Source: Flavihumibacter cheonanensis | GTDB taxonomy: Bacteria; Bacteroidota; Bacteroidia; Chitinophagales; Chitinophagaceae | Direction: 5' to 3' | Assembly: GCF_022352215.1 (NCBI RefSeq) | Contig: NZ_JAKRWF010000001.1 | Coordinates: 1,860,001 to 1,924,000 of the forward strand | Length of the DNA stretch: 64,000 bases | Part shown: one piece after another, positions 8,028-16,818 of the stretch | Position numbering within the stretch: position 1 is the stretch's first letter | Layout: each line of letters begins with the position of its first letter | Position numbers and translations under genes: made by a program | Notes under the pieces: generated by a model | Databases searched by the model: none | Told to the model about the DNA's origin: nothing | The model's input: only the letters and a program-made list of their open reading frames with translations

Positions 8028-10823
8028 GTGAAGAAGTTAATCGCATGCCTGTTAATAGCAAGCTCTGCTGCTTATGGGCAAACCGGGGTATTATTTTATG
8101 ACCCTTGTGAATCCCTGCCGCAGTATGGCTGGGGTAACCCATACCCCAATAATTTCTGGAGTGGTAAGACCGGTGATGAAGTAAAAACAAGCTTTTCCGT
8201 ATCAAGCGATTTCAGTAGAGCTGGTAATACATCCTACCGTTTTGAAATCAGAAGGGATGCAACAACGCATCAAAATGATAATTTCCGGCAAAATCAACTT
8301 ATCTACAATTACCTTCCGGCAGGCACCAATACCGATGATGCCACTAAAATGGGTCAGGCAGTTGCCACAAGCAGACCCCCGCTGGACCTTCGATGGATTG
8401 GCTTGTCTACATTGGTTCCTGCAAATTATCAACCGAATCCTTATCCGGTTTCCATAGGCCTGTTATTGAAAAATATTCCGGATGATCATGCCACACCTCA
8501 GGATTTGATATTACAAAATGGACAATATAATTTTCATGTGGTTACCTGGGAGAATGGTGTACCTACAACAAGGATAATCAATATCGGCGAAGTTCAGCCT
8601 GGCATTTGGGAAGACTGGGTAGTGGAAAGGAATTTCACACAATCAGCGAACGGATTTATCAGGTTGTACCGCTATGGCAACCTGGTCGCTAATGTAACAG
8701 GCCCCAACTGGCCAACTGATATCCCTGCATATGCAAAAGAGCCTTATATAAAAATTGGTCCTGCCAACTATGGATGGGCAGCTAATATCAACCAGGTAAT
8801 CAATAACAACCAGGCTGAATTGGCACCTACAGTATTATATGTGGATGAAATAAAATTTGGATCTTCTGCAGCCGCCACATCTGAATTTCTGGCAACTCAG
8901 CAGCAACCCCAACAACCACAGCCGCTCCCTTCTTTTATTTTTTACGACAACTGTGAAATCCCTGGCATGCCTTTTCTGACCATGGATTATAACCTGCAGC
9001 CTCCTGTACAATGGGCCCATTTCCAAGGTGACCCTTCTGTAAGTTCAGTTGTAAGGTCTGCCGAACAAAAAAGAGCAGGTGGTTTTTCGTACAAATTTGA
9101 GCTGAACGACGGCCCGGGTAATACCTGGCCATTCTTTAAGTCTGAACTAGTTTGGAACTTCCTCCCGGCCGGATCACCATTAGGTATTTTAGGCAATACT
9201 GAAGCTTATTCAAGACAACCGCTCGGCCTCCGATGGATAGCTGCATCAACCTTCATTCCTTCTTACAATACTGACTTCAATACACCAACCAGTATACTCT
9301 TTAACACCAAAGCCGTTGATGATGACTGGCCACAACCCAATGCACTTTGGATGGAGAATGGCCGGTATAAGTTTATTCTCACCAGAGTTTCTCCGAATGG
9401 CTCAACTCAAACAAGTTCAACTGATGTAGGGCCTGTTGTAAAAGATGTTTGGGAAGATTGGGTCCTGAACAGAAATTATACCAGTGCAGATTCCGGCTAC
9501 GTGCGCTTATATAAAAACGGACAACTTGTATTTGAATACCTTGGTGGCAACTGGAAGGATGATGCTTTCCATAGTAAAGAACCTTATGTACAAATGGGTA
9601 TTTATAAGTGGGCATTTGGAAATAACTGGGCGATCCGGCCCGATGCATCCCGCATTACCTTGTTTATCGATGAAGTACGATTCGGCAATGTATCCAATAG
9701 GCTGGAAGATTTTGCTGTGAAAGCGGCAGCCAATATTCCACCAGTTTCAAATGCTGGGCAGGATCAGCAACTATTCATCCCCGCAACACGTACGACGTTA
9801 ACCGGTATTTCAACGGACAGTGACGGAACCGTTTATTCAAAAGTCTGGAGAAAAATAAATGGGCCTGCTGGTGGTAATATTTCCGACAGCACCCAGAATA
9901 CTGTTATTATAACCAATCTTCAACCCGGCACCTATACCTATCGGTTCCTTGTTACGGATGATAATAATGCGGTTACCAGCGATGACATTGTGATTAATGT
10001 ATTACCGCCAGTAGTTACCATGGTTAACTACAATCGTTTTGGTGGAGGTGCTACCCAGTCGCTGGCAAATGTTTGGAGAGGTGGGGCTTCTCCGAATTCA
10101 ACAGCAGTATCTGGTACCCAGGTTATATCCGGAGACTTCAGTCTACAGGTAACAGTCGGCAATCAATCATCCGGTGCCTTCATTGCACTTGATACGGATG
10201 ATACACTTCAACATGTATATACACCCGGACAAATTTGGATGGGCGTTGCCAATAATCGATTATATGCAGGTGATTTTCCAGGCTGGTTCCTATATAGGCT
10301 AACTGATGCTACCGTAACCACGGGTGATTTTATCCGAATAAGAAGACAGGGGGATATTTTACGTCTTGAGTTCTCAAAAGACAATGGACAAACTTGGTCC
10401 CTTGCATATACATACCTGTTTAGAAGCTCCAATAATTTATGGGCAAAAGCGACTTTTGATAACCAGAATTCAACCATCTATTATCCGGCTTTAATAACAC
10501 CAAACGGGAACCAAAATCAACAGGCAATGACAGCTGCCCCAATTGAGTCAGCGTCAAACCTTATTGCCCAGGGAACAAAAATATATCCAAATCCTGCTAA
10601 TCAATGGATTAATGTAGTAATAGGAAATGAGTTCGGATCTGGTAAACTCAGCCTGGAAGTGGTTGACAACCTCGGAAAACTAGTAACCCGACAAATAGCA
10701 AACTACCAAGCTGGCCAAATCATTCAAATTGATTCAAGGACCTGGAATCCGGGCTCTTATTACCTTGTAATTCAAGATGACAAAGGGAACAGGCTACAGA
10801 AAAAAGTTGTAATCGTTAAATAA
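8028..10823 (+). CDS. Large T9SS-secreted protein with two polysaccharide-lyase-like modules
   Basis: 931-residue secreted protein, start GTG at 8028, signal peptide MKKLIACLLIASSAAYGQ. Residues about 20-300 and 302-565 are two copies of one module; each starts with FYD(P/N)CE and contains (G/D)xWEDWVxxRN(F/Y)T..(G)xxRLY..G.LV, followed by (Y)xK/QxG, which resembles the heparin-lyase-type polysaccharide lyase family (PF14099). A PKD/Ig-like domain follows (about 570-655, starting PPVSNAGQDQ), then an unassigned beta module (about 660-830). Residues 851-931 form a type A T9SS sorting domain (IYPNPANQWINV ... LQKKVVIVK). The protein is therefore predicted to be secreted or cell-surface and to act on or bind polysaccharides. 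Catalytic residues cannot be verified. Confidence 0.85.
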   Translation: MKKLIACLLIASSAAYGQTGVLFYDPCESLPQYGWGNPYPNNFWSGKTGDEVKTSFSVSSDFSRAGNTSYRFEIRRDATTHQNDNFRQNQLIYNYLPAGTNTDDATKMGQAVATSRPPLDLRWIGLSTLVPANYQPNPYPVSIGLLLKNIPDDHATPQDLILQNGQYNFHVVTWENGVPTTRIINIGEVQPGIWEDWVVERNFTQSANGFIRLYRYGNLVANVTGPNWPTDIPAYAKEPYIKIGPANYGWAANINQVINNNQAELAPTVLYVDEIKFGSSAAATSEFLATQQQPQQPQPLPSFIFYDNCEIPGMPFLTMDYNLQPPVQWAHFQGDPSVSSVVRSAEQKRAGGFSYKFELNDGPGNTWPFFKSELVWNFLPAGSPLGILGNTEAYSRQPLGLRWIAASTFIPSYNTDFNTPTSILFNTKAVDDDWPQPNALWMENGRYKFILTRVSPNGSTQTSSTDVGPVVKDVWEDWVLNRNYTSADSGYVRLYKNGQLVFEYLGGNWKDDAFHSKEPYVQMGIYKWAFGNNWAIRPDASRITLFIDEVRFGNVSNRLEDFAVKAAANIPPVSNAGQDQQLFIPATRTTLTGISTDSDGTVYSKVWRKINGPAGGNISDSTQNTVIITNLQPGTYTYRFLVTDDNNAVTSDDIVINVLPPVVTMVNYNRFGGGATQSLANVWRGGASPNSTAVSGTQVISGDFSLQVTVGNQSSGAFIALDTDDTLQHVYTPGQIWMGVANNRLYAGDFPGWFLYRLTDATVTTGDFIRIRRQGDILRLEFSKDNGQTWSLAYTYLFRSSNNLWAKATFDNQNSTIYYPALITPNGNQNQQAMTAAPIESASNLIAQGTKIYPNPANQWINVVIGNEFGSGKLSLEVVDNLGKLVTRQIANYQAGQIIQIDSRTWNPGSYYLVIQDDKGNRLQKKVVIVK

Positions 10824-10966
10824 ACACCGGGAAAAATACCCCCCTTTCCTTCGTGATAAAACGGGTGAAAGGGGGTAATCCGGGAACTATATTTGCTTCA
10901 GGGATGACACTTGATCAACTACCAGTAAACCATTACCTTATCTTCCCTGAAACCAACTTTATTTAT

Positions 10967-10994
10967 AACCTGCCAGTGGCAGGTTATTTTTTTT
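10967..10994 (+). terminator. Intrinsic terminator downstream of the T9SS protein
   Basis: Stem AACCTGCC (10967-10974) / GGCAGGTT (10978-10985) with a 3-nt loop, followed by A and T8. The gap 10824-11142 otherwise holds nothing I can support. Confidence 0.85.
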
Positions 10995-11142
10995 ACGGGG
11001 AAAATGCCCCCTCTCAATGTGTATTCTCCCATTGGCCAACACCTTCCCCACCCCTAGTTTTGAATTCTAAACAGGTTCGGTCGGTCATGGTTGTGGTTGT
11101 CTCAGACGCCACAGCCTTACCGGCAAAACATCAATAAACGGC

Positions 11143-11283
11143 ATGAAACGATTACTTGATCTTTCTGTTCATACTATCCCCTGGTTGATGCTGATTCTTG
11201 CAGCGCTTACTCTAATTACCATGTTTATTGTACTTATGCAGAAAAAACAACAGGACAAAGACATGAACGGAAATGATTATTGA
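11143..11283 (+). CDS. 46-residue single-pass membrane peptide
   Basis: Short frame from ATG 11143 to TGA 11281-11283. Begins MKRLLDLSVHTIPW, then a continuous hydrophobic segment (about residues 10-32), then a charged tail QKKQQDKDMNGNDY. The layout (basic N-terminus, one membrane helix, polar tail) and its position between two terminators, ahead of the lipoprotein/7-TM/two-component genes, support a real gene. I recognise no family, and function is unknown. Confidence 0.55.
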   Translation: MKRLLDLSVHTIPWLMLILAALTLITMFIVLMQKKQQDKDMNGNDY

Positions 11284-11302
11284 AATAACTGTGCTTACTT
11301 CC

Positions 11303-11348
11303 AAATGCCGGGGAAATATCTGTATCAACCCTGGCATTTTTATATCTA
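11303..11348 (+). terminator. Probable terminator after the 46-residue peptide gene
   Basis: Stem AAATGCC (11303-11309) / GGCATTT (11333-11339), extended by an inner GGGG...CCC pairing, followed by T-rich sequence. Confidence 0.6.
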
Positions 11349-11373
11349 TTTTTAAACTAATAATTTTTCAATC

Positions 11374-11778
11374 ATGAAACAGGTTATAATTATTCTATTC
11401 TGTTTAATTGGAATGGCTGCGTGCAAAACAGGCAAGCCCTTTACCATTCCAACCGATGAGAAATTTATCGCGATAAAAATCACAGCCGCGCAAGCCTCCG
11501 AGTATGAACGTGCATACCAGGCCGATCAACATTTTAAGGCAGCCTTCCGTAATGGCATGTATCTGCCAGTTTCCGTAATTGATGAAATTCGAAAAGCCGC
11601 AGGAATTGAAGGAATTGCTGTTAACTATGGCAAACATCCGGATTATACCAGCCCAGTATTCATATTATTTGCAACCAGTACCAAACCTACGGATACGGAA
11701 AAGAAATCAGACGGCACAGAAAATGTCATCTATTTAGTTTATTATCCCTGCCCTACCGTTTGCGGCAAAAACCCTTAA
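11374..11778 (+). CDS. Hypothetical lipoprotein
   Basis: 134-residue protein with a lipoprotein signal peptide: MKQVIIILFCLIGMAAC, lipidation expected at C17 (AAC|K). The rest is small, soluble and unassigned. The C-terminus contains YYPCPTVCGKNP with a CPTVC pair that could form a disulfide or bind metal. 13 bp ahead of the 7-TM gene, so it likely belongs to the same operon. No known domain recognised. Confidence 0.7.
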   Translation: MKQVIIILFCLIGMAACKTGKPFTIPTDEKFIAIKITAAQASEYERAYQADQHFKAAFRNGMYLPVSVIDEIRKAAGIEGIAVNYGKHPDYTSPVFILFATSTKPTDTEKKSDGTENVIYLVYYPCPTVCGKNP

Positions 11779-11791
11779 TCAGGTATTTAGA

Positions 11792-12427
11792 ATGAATTAT
11801 TGGATCACAACACTCATAAAACTTTCTATTATTGTTTTCGGAATTAGCATTGGATTTGCAAGAGAAAAGAAGCTTACCCGAACCAATTATGAATTTTTAC
11901 TAATCCTTCTTGTAGCAGGGGCTGGAGAACTGCTGGAATGGCTGATGGCCCAATACTACAACCATAATTTTGTTTATTATCACGTTTTTCGCCCCCTGTT
12001 TTATTCCCTAATAACCCTTGCCCTTGCACCCCATCTGGGTAGGATGAAAAGAAGTTTCCGGCTATCCATCATTTTTGTATGGATAGCCGCCTACTTCAAT
12101 GCCAGGTACCTCCAACCACCGGAAGATTCGCTGAACACAGTTATCATCAGTCTCACCTGCCTGCTGCACATACTGGCTGTCTTATTTTATGTCGCCCGGT
12201 TGTTTGATAAGTACAGCTGGAATGAAACCATTTACCAACATAGTTTTTGGATCGCAATAGGCATCCTCCTTCATTCTATAAGCTCCTTTCTTACTCTTGG
12301 ATTGCATAATTTTCTTGGTGCTGACGGTCAGAAAATGGTAACATATGTTCTCATTGTATCGGAATGGTTATATTACGGTTCATTTGTTCTCAATTTCAGC
12401 TTGCAAAAAGAAGCATCGCCAGAATAA
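11792..12427 (+). CDS. Seven-helix integral membrane protein, probable sensor partner
   Basis: 211 residues with about seven hydrophobic helices, roughly at 2-20, 28-48, 63-80, 88-105, 114-137, 150-170 and 182-203. No signal peptide and no catalytic motif. It is followed 9 bp later by a histidine kinase that itself has only one short helix, so a plausible role is membrane sensing for that kinase; this is inference from gene order only. No family name recognised. Confidence 0.7.
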   Translation: MNYWITTLIKLSIIVFGISIGFAREKKLTRTNYEFLLILLVAGAGELLEWLMAQYYNHNFVYYHVFRPLFYSLITLALAPHLGRMKRSFRLSIIFVWIAAYFNARYLQPPEDSLNTVIISLTCLLHILAVLFYVARLFDKYSWNETIYQHSFWIAIGILLHSISSFLTLGLHNFLGADGQKMVTYVLIVSEWLYYGSFVLNFSLQKEASPE

Positions 12428-12436
12428 GTTGTTACC

Positions 12437-13255
12437 ATGAACGCCAGTCAGATAGAAATTATCCTAACGATGGCGGCCGCCGTTGTCATTATGCTGACGC
12501 TTAGTGCATTCGTGGTGTACTTTATCCTTTCGAGCCAGAAACGCAGAATTCGCCTTCAACATGAACAGGAACAAATGAAGGAAAACTATGAAAAGGAAGT
12601 GCTTACGACCCAGATAGAAAGCAGGGATCAGACTTTGCGGGATATCAGCCAGGAAATCCATGATAATATGGGACAATTGCTTAGTGTATCACGAATCAAT
12701 TTGAATATTCTTGAAAAAGAACTGGAAATACACCCTTCGGTTAACCGTATACGTGATACAAACCTGATCCTTGCCGATGTTATTAAGTATATCCGTATGC
12801 TTTCCAAAGGTCTGAACTCTGACATGTTGGCCAGTTATGGACTAAGGGAGTCCATCAAATTCGAACTGGATCGTATTTCACAAACAGCCCTTATTGACTG
12901 CAAGTTCGAAACAGAAGGCGATGATTTTTTAATCGACGCAAAAAAAGAAATCATTTTGTATCGAATGATTCAGGAGATCCTGAATAATATTCTGAAACAC
13001 GCAGATGCTTCCGAAATCCATATTCAAATGAAATACACAGAATCTGCATTTATTCTGAATATAACCGACAATGGCAAAGGATTTAATCCTGAGCAACTTG
13101 TAAATATGTCGATAAATGATGCCGGCTCCGGAATGAGAAACCTTCAGAAAAGAGCCCAATTGATTGGTGCAACTTTACAAATAAGTTCAGAGCCTTCAAA
13201 AGGAACCCGTATCAATATTGTTTTACCCAAACAAGCTCCACATGCAACCTCCTAA
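12437..13255 (+). CDS. Sensor histidine kinase, HisKA_3/NarX-type
   Basis: 272-residue kinase. Residues 8-32 form one membrane helix, followed by a coiled coil (about 33-68). The phospho-acceptor is H75 in DISQEIHDNMGQLL, the HisKA_3 pattern. The ATPase domain shows an N box (EILNNILKHA, 180-189), G1 DNGKGF (211-216) and G2 GSGMRNL (230-236). It has no extracellular sensor domain, so input must come through the membrane segment or a partner such as the 7-TM protein immediately upstream. Its end overlaps the response regulator by 14 bp, so the pair is translationally coupled. Confidence 0.93.
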   Translation: MNASQIEIILTMAAAVVIMLTLSAFVVYFILSSQKRRIRLQHEQEQMKENYEKEVLTTQIESRDQTLRDISQEIHDNMGQLLSVSRINLNILEKELEIHPSVNRIRDTNLILADVIKYIRMLSKGLNSDMLASYGLRESIKFELDRISQTALIDCKFETEGDDFLIDAKKEIILYRMIQEILNNILKHADASEIHIQMKYTESAFILNITDNGKGFNPEQLVNMSINDAGSGMRNLQKRAQLIGATLQISSEPSKGTRINIVLPKQAPHATS

Positions 13256-13910
13256 TACAACCAAACATACAGTTGCAATTGCTGATGATCATCGGCTTAT
13301 CGCAGAATCGCTTTCCTACCTGATTAATGACAGCCCGGAATTCAATGTTATTCTCCTTGCAAACAATGGAAAATTATTGCTTGAAGCTTTAGAAAAATCC
13401 GAAGCCTTACCGGATATATGTATCCTGGATATCAATATGCCAGTATTAAATGGGGTAGAAACAGCTCGTGAAATCAACGTTCGTTTTCCCGACATTAAAC
13501 TGCTGGCGCTTAGTATGAACGATGATGAAGCATCTGTAATACAGATGATCCGGGCAGGCTGCAGAGGATATTTACTGAAAGACTGTACACAAACTGAATT
13601 GCACAGAGCCCTGCATGAAATTTTTACTAAAGGTTTTTATTATTCCGATTTTGTAACAGGCAAGCTCGTCCATACCATTCATAAGGAAGAAAAAGCGACA
13701 GAGCCTGGCGTCCGGTTAACTGAGCGCGAAATGGAATTCATCCGCCATGCTGCCTCTGAAATGACATACAAGGAAATTGCTCTTACCATGAAGTTAAGTG
13801 AGCGCACCATCGACGGCTACAGGGAAGCCCTATTTGAAAAACTTCAGGTCAAAAGCAGGGTTGGTTTAGTTCTTTACGCAATACGTGCGGGATGGGTTTT
13901 GGCAAATTAG
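13242..13910 (+). CDS. NarL/FixJ-family response regulator
   Basis: 222-residue DNA-binding regulator. The receiver domain (about 10-125) has the acidic pair ADD (14-16), phospho-acceptor D63 (ILDINMP) and K113 (LLKD). The C-terminal LuxR-type helix-turn-helix spans about 156-215 (LTEREMEF...TYKEIALTMKLSERTIDGYREAL). Start chosen at ATG 13242, overlapping the kinase gene by 14 bp; an upstream start would add eight residues before the domain. Target genes unknown; the outer-membrane gene at 13982 is one candidate. Confidence 0.95.
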   Translation: MQPPNTTKHTVAIADDHRLIAESLSYLINDSPEFNVILLANNGKLLLEALEKSEALPDICILDINMPVLNGVETAREINVRFPDIKLLALSMNDDEASVIQMIRAGCRGYLLKDCTQTELHRALHEIFTKGFYYSDFVTGKLVHTIHKEEKATEPGVRLTEREMEFIRHAASEMTYKEIALTMKLSERTIDGYREALFEKLQVKSRVGLVLYAIRAGWVLAN

Positions 13911-13969
13911 AATATGATTAGAACGTTGCATTTTACAAGTTCTTTAAAGAATTTCAAAAAATGGCAGAA

Positions 13970-13977
13970 TAGATTTG
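13970..13977 (+). promoter_or_regulatory. Bacteroidota -7 box (TAGATTTG) for the 13982 gene
   Basis: Matches TAnnTTTG, the established -7 consensus of the Bacteroidota primary sigma factor, only 4 bp before the ATG, so the mRNA leader would be almost absent. Confidence 0.45.
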
Positions 13978-13981
13978 CGGG

Positions 13982-14881
13982 ATGAGACTCCTGACCGTAT
14001 TGTTGTTGTCCCTGAACCTGCCTTACCAACTATTCGCCCAATCAGAATCCGATTCTGTTAAAATACTGAAAAACATACTGGATAGCGTTTATATTTCCGA
14101 AGTGGAATCCCCAAGACAAAAGCCCAAAGTGTTGCATGCAGAACCTCTCTTTATTGACCTTATTCGCGATCTCGGTGCCCGTAGAGGAGAAAAGGAATGG
14201 AATTTGGGTCTGGGTATCACAGACAACAATAAATACGATTCTTATACAGCATTGATAGAATACGAATTTGCCCCCGTCGACCGCCTGGGCTTTGAAGTGG
14301 AACTGCCTTTCAGCTTTTTTTATCCGGCAAATGGAAATGATCGCAATTCAATTCCGCAAAGCCGCCTTAACAGTTTAAAACTGGCAACTCAATACACATT
14401 ACTCGTATCTGATCAGGCAAATACCTCGCTAGCACTTGGATACATTCATGAGTTCGAACTCCCTTCCTTTAAACATTATAGTAAAAGCAATCTACTTGAG
14501 GGAAATGTTTTTAATCCATTTTTTATAGCAGCAAAACGCTGGGGTAGCAATTACCACACCCTCATTTATACAGGACCGGTTATTCACAAACCACAGCATC
14601 ATTCCACTGAAACACACTGGCAACTGAATAGCAACTTTCATTACATGATCAGCGGTACCCGAAATTTTATCGGACTCGAATTCAACAAAACATTCCGTAA
14701 AAATGATTTTGATATGACTATCCGACCACAAATGCGGGTAGGCATCTCCGATAACTTCATGGCCGGAATTGTAACAGGGATACCTATACAACGAGAAAAT
14801 GTACGGTTCAGTTCTTTCATCCGGTTGATTTATGAACCCGGTCATAAAGCCGTACGAGCCCATCACCAGCCGATTCCATAA
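13982..14881 (+). CDS. Conserved outer-membrane-type protein with HAEPLFIDLIRDLGARRGEKEW motif
   Basis: 299 residues with a signal peptide (1-20, ...LFAQ). After a short linker, a strongly conserved-looking block (about residues 51-75, HAEPLFIDLIRD then LGARRGEKEWNLG) precedes a series of amphipathic strands ending at an aromatic C-terminal region, consistent with an outer-membrane barrel. I do not recognise a characterised family. The end overlaps the convergent GGT-like gene by 19 bp. It starts 71 bp after the response regulator and has its own -7 box, so it may be a separate unit. Confidence 0.65.
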   Translation: MRLLTVLLLSLNLPYQLFAQSESDSVKILKNILDSVYISEVESPRQKPKVLHAEPLFIDLIRDLGARRGEKEWNLGLGITDNNKYDSYTALIEYEFAPVDRLGFEVELPFSFFYPANGNDRNSIPQSRLNSLKLATQYTLLVSDQANTSLALGYIHEFELPSFKHYSKSNLLEGNVFNPFFIAAKRWGSNYHTLIYTGPVIHKPQHHSTETHWQLNSNFHYMISGTRNFIGLEFNKTFRKNDFDMTIRPQMRVGISDNFMAGIVTGIPIQRENVRFSSFIRLIYEPGHKAVRAHHQPIP

Positions 14882-16698
14882 TCTTCGCCGTGATTACTGG
14901 AACCACCCCAAAAGCTCCCGTGTTTCCAATCAAACCAGATTGCATTTATGGGTCCGGAGGTTCTTGGTTCAAAACGCAGGATATACCCCTTATCTCTTAA
15001 TTCTTTTCGTATCCAATCAGGCGTGCTGTTATGCAACAATAAATGTCCAGGCTTCGGCTTCCGATCCTTACCTCCCAAAGACAACCAATATTGATAGGTA
15101 TTGAAATTCGGAGCTTCCGCTGCTTCCTGCACATTCATGCCAAACTCCACCATGTTAAGAAAAAACTGCAAGAGGTTCTGATCCTGGGTATCCCCACCTT
15201 GTACTGCAAAAGATAAAAATGGCTTTCCATCTTTCAATGCAAGTGTAGGTGTGAGCGTTACTCTCGGGCGCTTTCCTGGTGCGACCACATTAAATGGATT
15301 CAGTGATGCATCACAAACAAAACTTTGCATCCGCTGACTCATACCAACACCGGTTTCGCCAGCAATACAGGCAGGTATCCATCCACCACTGGGTGTAATC
15401 GATACTACCCATCCTTCTTTATCTGCTGCCTCCACACTGGTGGTGCCCCTCCAAACCTGGTCGAGGTATTCGCGATCCGGCGCGGAAACTACTTCTGTTC
15501 CTGTAAATCCGGTCCATTTATCCAATTCTTTTTTAAATGGATTCACTTCACCCTGGTGCGGGTAGGGATCACCTGGAACAATTGCAGGATCATTTTTCTC
15601 AGTAAGCAAAAACTTCAATCGTTCCTTCGCATAGGACTCAGATAACAAACCTTTAATTGGCTCAGCTGGCGGAAAATAGGGATCACCATAGTAAAAATCG
15701 CGATCCGCAAAAGAAAGATTCAATGCCTGATAGACTGTATGTATATAGCGAGCAGAATTATAGCCCATTGATTTCAGGTCAACCTGTTTCAGTAATTGCA
15801 AACTCTGCAACAACATCGGGCCCTGGGTCCATTGCGACAATTTGTACACCTCTAAACCCTTATAATTTACCTGCAATGGTTCCTCTATTAGTACTTTCCA
15901 ATTTGACAAATCTTGTTTGGTTATGAGTCCACCTTGTTCCTGGCAGCCTCTTACAAACTCTTCCGCAATATCCCCTTTATAAAAACGATCATATGCGGCA
16001 TAAATAGCTTCTTTTCTGCTTTTACCCTTTTTGAGTGCCGCCTTTTCTGCTTCCACCATTTTTTGAAGCGTCTTTAATAAATCGGCTTGCACAAAGATTT
16101 CACCTGCTTCCGGTGCTTCCCGCTCCTGCCCTTTATGCGGTAGAAATACTTTTGCAGAATATGGCCATTCCTTAATTCTTTTTTTCTCCCGCTCCATACT
16201 GTTCGCTGTTTGTGCCTCAATAGGGTATCCTGCCGCAAGTTCCATGGCCGGTGCCAGCACTTCTGCCAGGCTCATCGTTCCATATTCTGCGAGTATGGTA
16301 CATAGCCCACCAGGTGTACCGGGAGTAACCGCTGCCAACGGACCATACTCAGGAGGAAAATCATACCCTTTTGATTTGAAAAACTCAGGAGTTGCACCGG
16401 TTGGTGCTACTCCCAATGCATTTATTCCAATCACTTTTTTGAGTTTGGGATGATAGATCAACGCCTGCGTTTCACCACCCCAACTCAATACATCCCACAT
16501 GGTACAGGTTGCCGCCAGCATAGCACAGGCAGCATCTACTGCATTACCACCTTTTTGAAATACCGAGGCACCAGCTGTGGCCGCCAAGGGCTTGCCAGTA
16601 ATTGCCATCCAGTTTTTTCCATGTAATACAGGTTTCTGTGTAGGCTGTGCCAGTAACCCTAACGGTAATACGAACAATACCAGAAGTGCTTTTTTCAT
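14863..16698 (-). CDS. Gamma-glutamyltransferase-family protein (divergent)
   Basis: 611-residue Ntn-hydrolase-family protein with signal peptide (1-18). The fold is shown by GGNAVDAACA (50-59), TPGTPGG (125-131) and LTPTLALKDGKP (482-493). The expected processing site is GTTSVEAAD (418-426), so T419 is the likely nucleophile, but the following residues differ from the canonical TTHxSVxD and the region after it contains a Cys-containing insertion (IPACIAGETG). It is about 40 residues longer than the ggt product at 2163. Substrate probably differs from glutathione. Convergent with the 13982 gene (19-bp overlap). Confidence 0.88.
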   Translation of the reverse strand: MKKALLVLFVLPLGLLAQPTQKPVLHGKNWMAITGKPLAATAGASVFQKGGNAVDAACAMLAATCTMWDVLSWGGETQALIYHPKLKKVIGINALGVAPTGATPEFFKSKGYDFPPEYGPLAAVTPGTPGGLCTILAEYGTMSLAEVLAPAMELAAGYPIEAQTANSMEREKKRIKEWPYSAKVFLPHKGQEREAPEAGEIFVQADLLKTLQKMVEAEKAALKKGKSRKEAIYAAYDRFYKGDIAEEFVRGCQEQGGLITKQDLSNWKVLIEEPLQVNYKGLEVYKLSQWTQGPMLLQSLQLLKQVDLKSMGYNSARYIHTVYQALNLSFADRDFYYGDPYFPPAEPIKGLLSESYAKERLKFLLTEKNDPAIVPGDPYPHQGEVNPFKKELDKWTGFTGTEVVSAPDREYLDQVWRGTTSVEAADKEGWVVSITPSGGWIPACIAGETGVGMSQRMQSFVCDASLNPFNVVAPGKRPRVTLTPTLALKDGKPFLSFAVQGGDTQDQNLLQFFLNMVEFGMNVQEAAEAPNFNTYQYWLSLGGKDRKPKPGHLLLHNSTPDWIRKELRDKGYILRFEPRTSGPINAIWFDWKHGSFWGGSSNHGEDYGIGW

Positions 16699-16818
16699 AC
16701 AGCAATTTTTCAGAATGTGTTAACCAGCTTTAACAAATATACCTCTTAACTTATTCACATTTATTTAGTTTGGAACAGTTTTGGAAATAGCATTTACAAC
16801 AATAAAATATTGTTACTT

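Noticed and set aside
10853-11137. 94-codon frame after the T9SS gene
   Set aside because: It spans a clear intrinsic terminator (10967-10994) and its protein has no domain-like composition.
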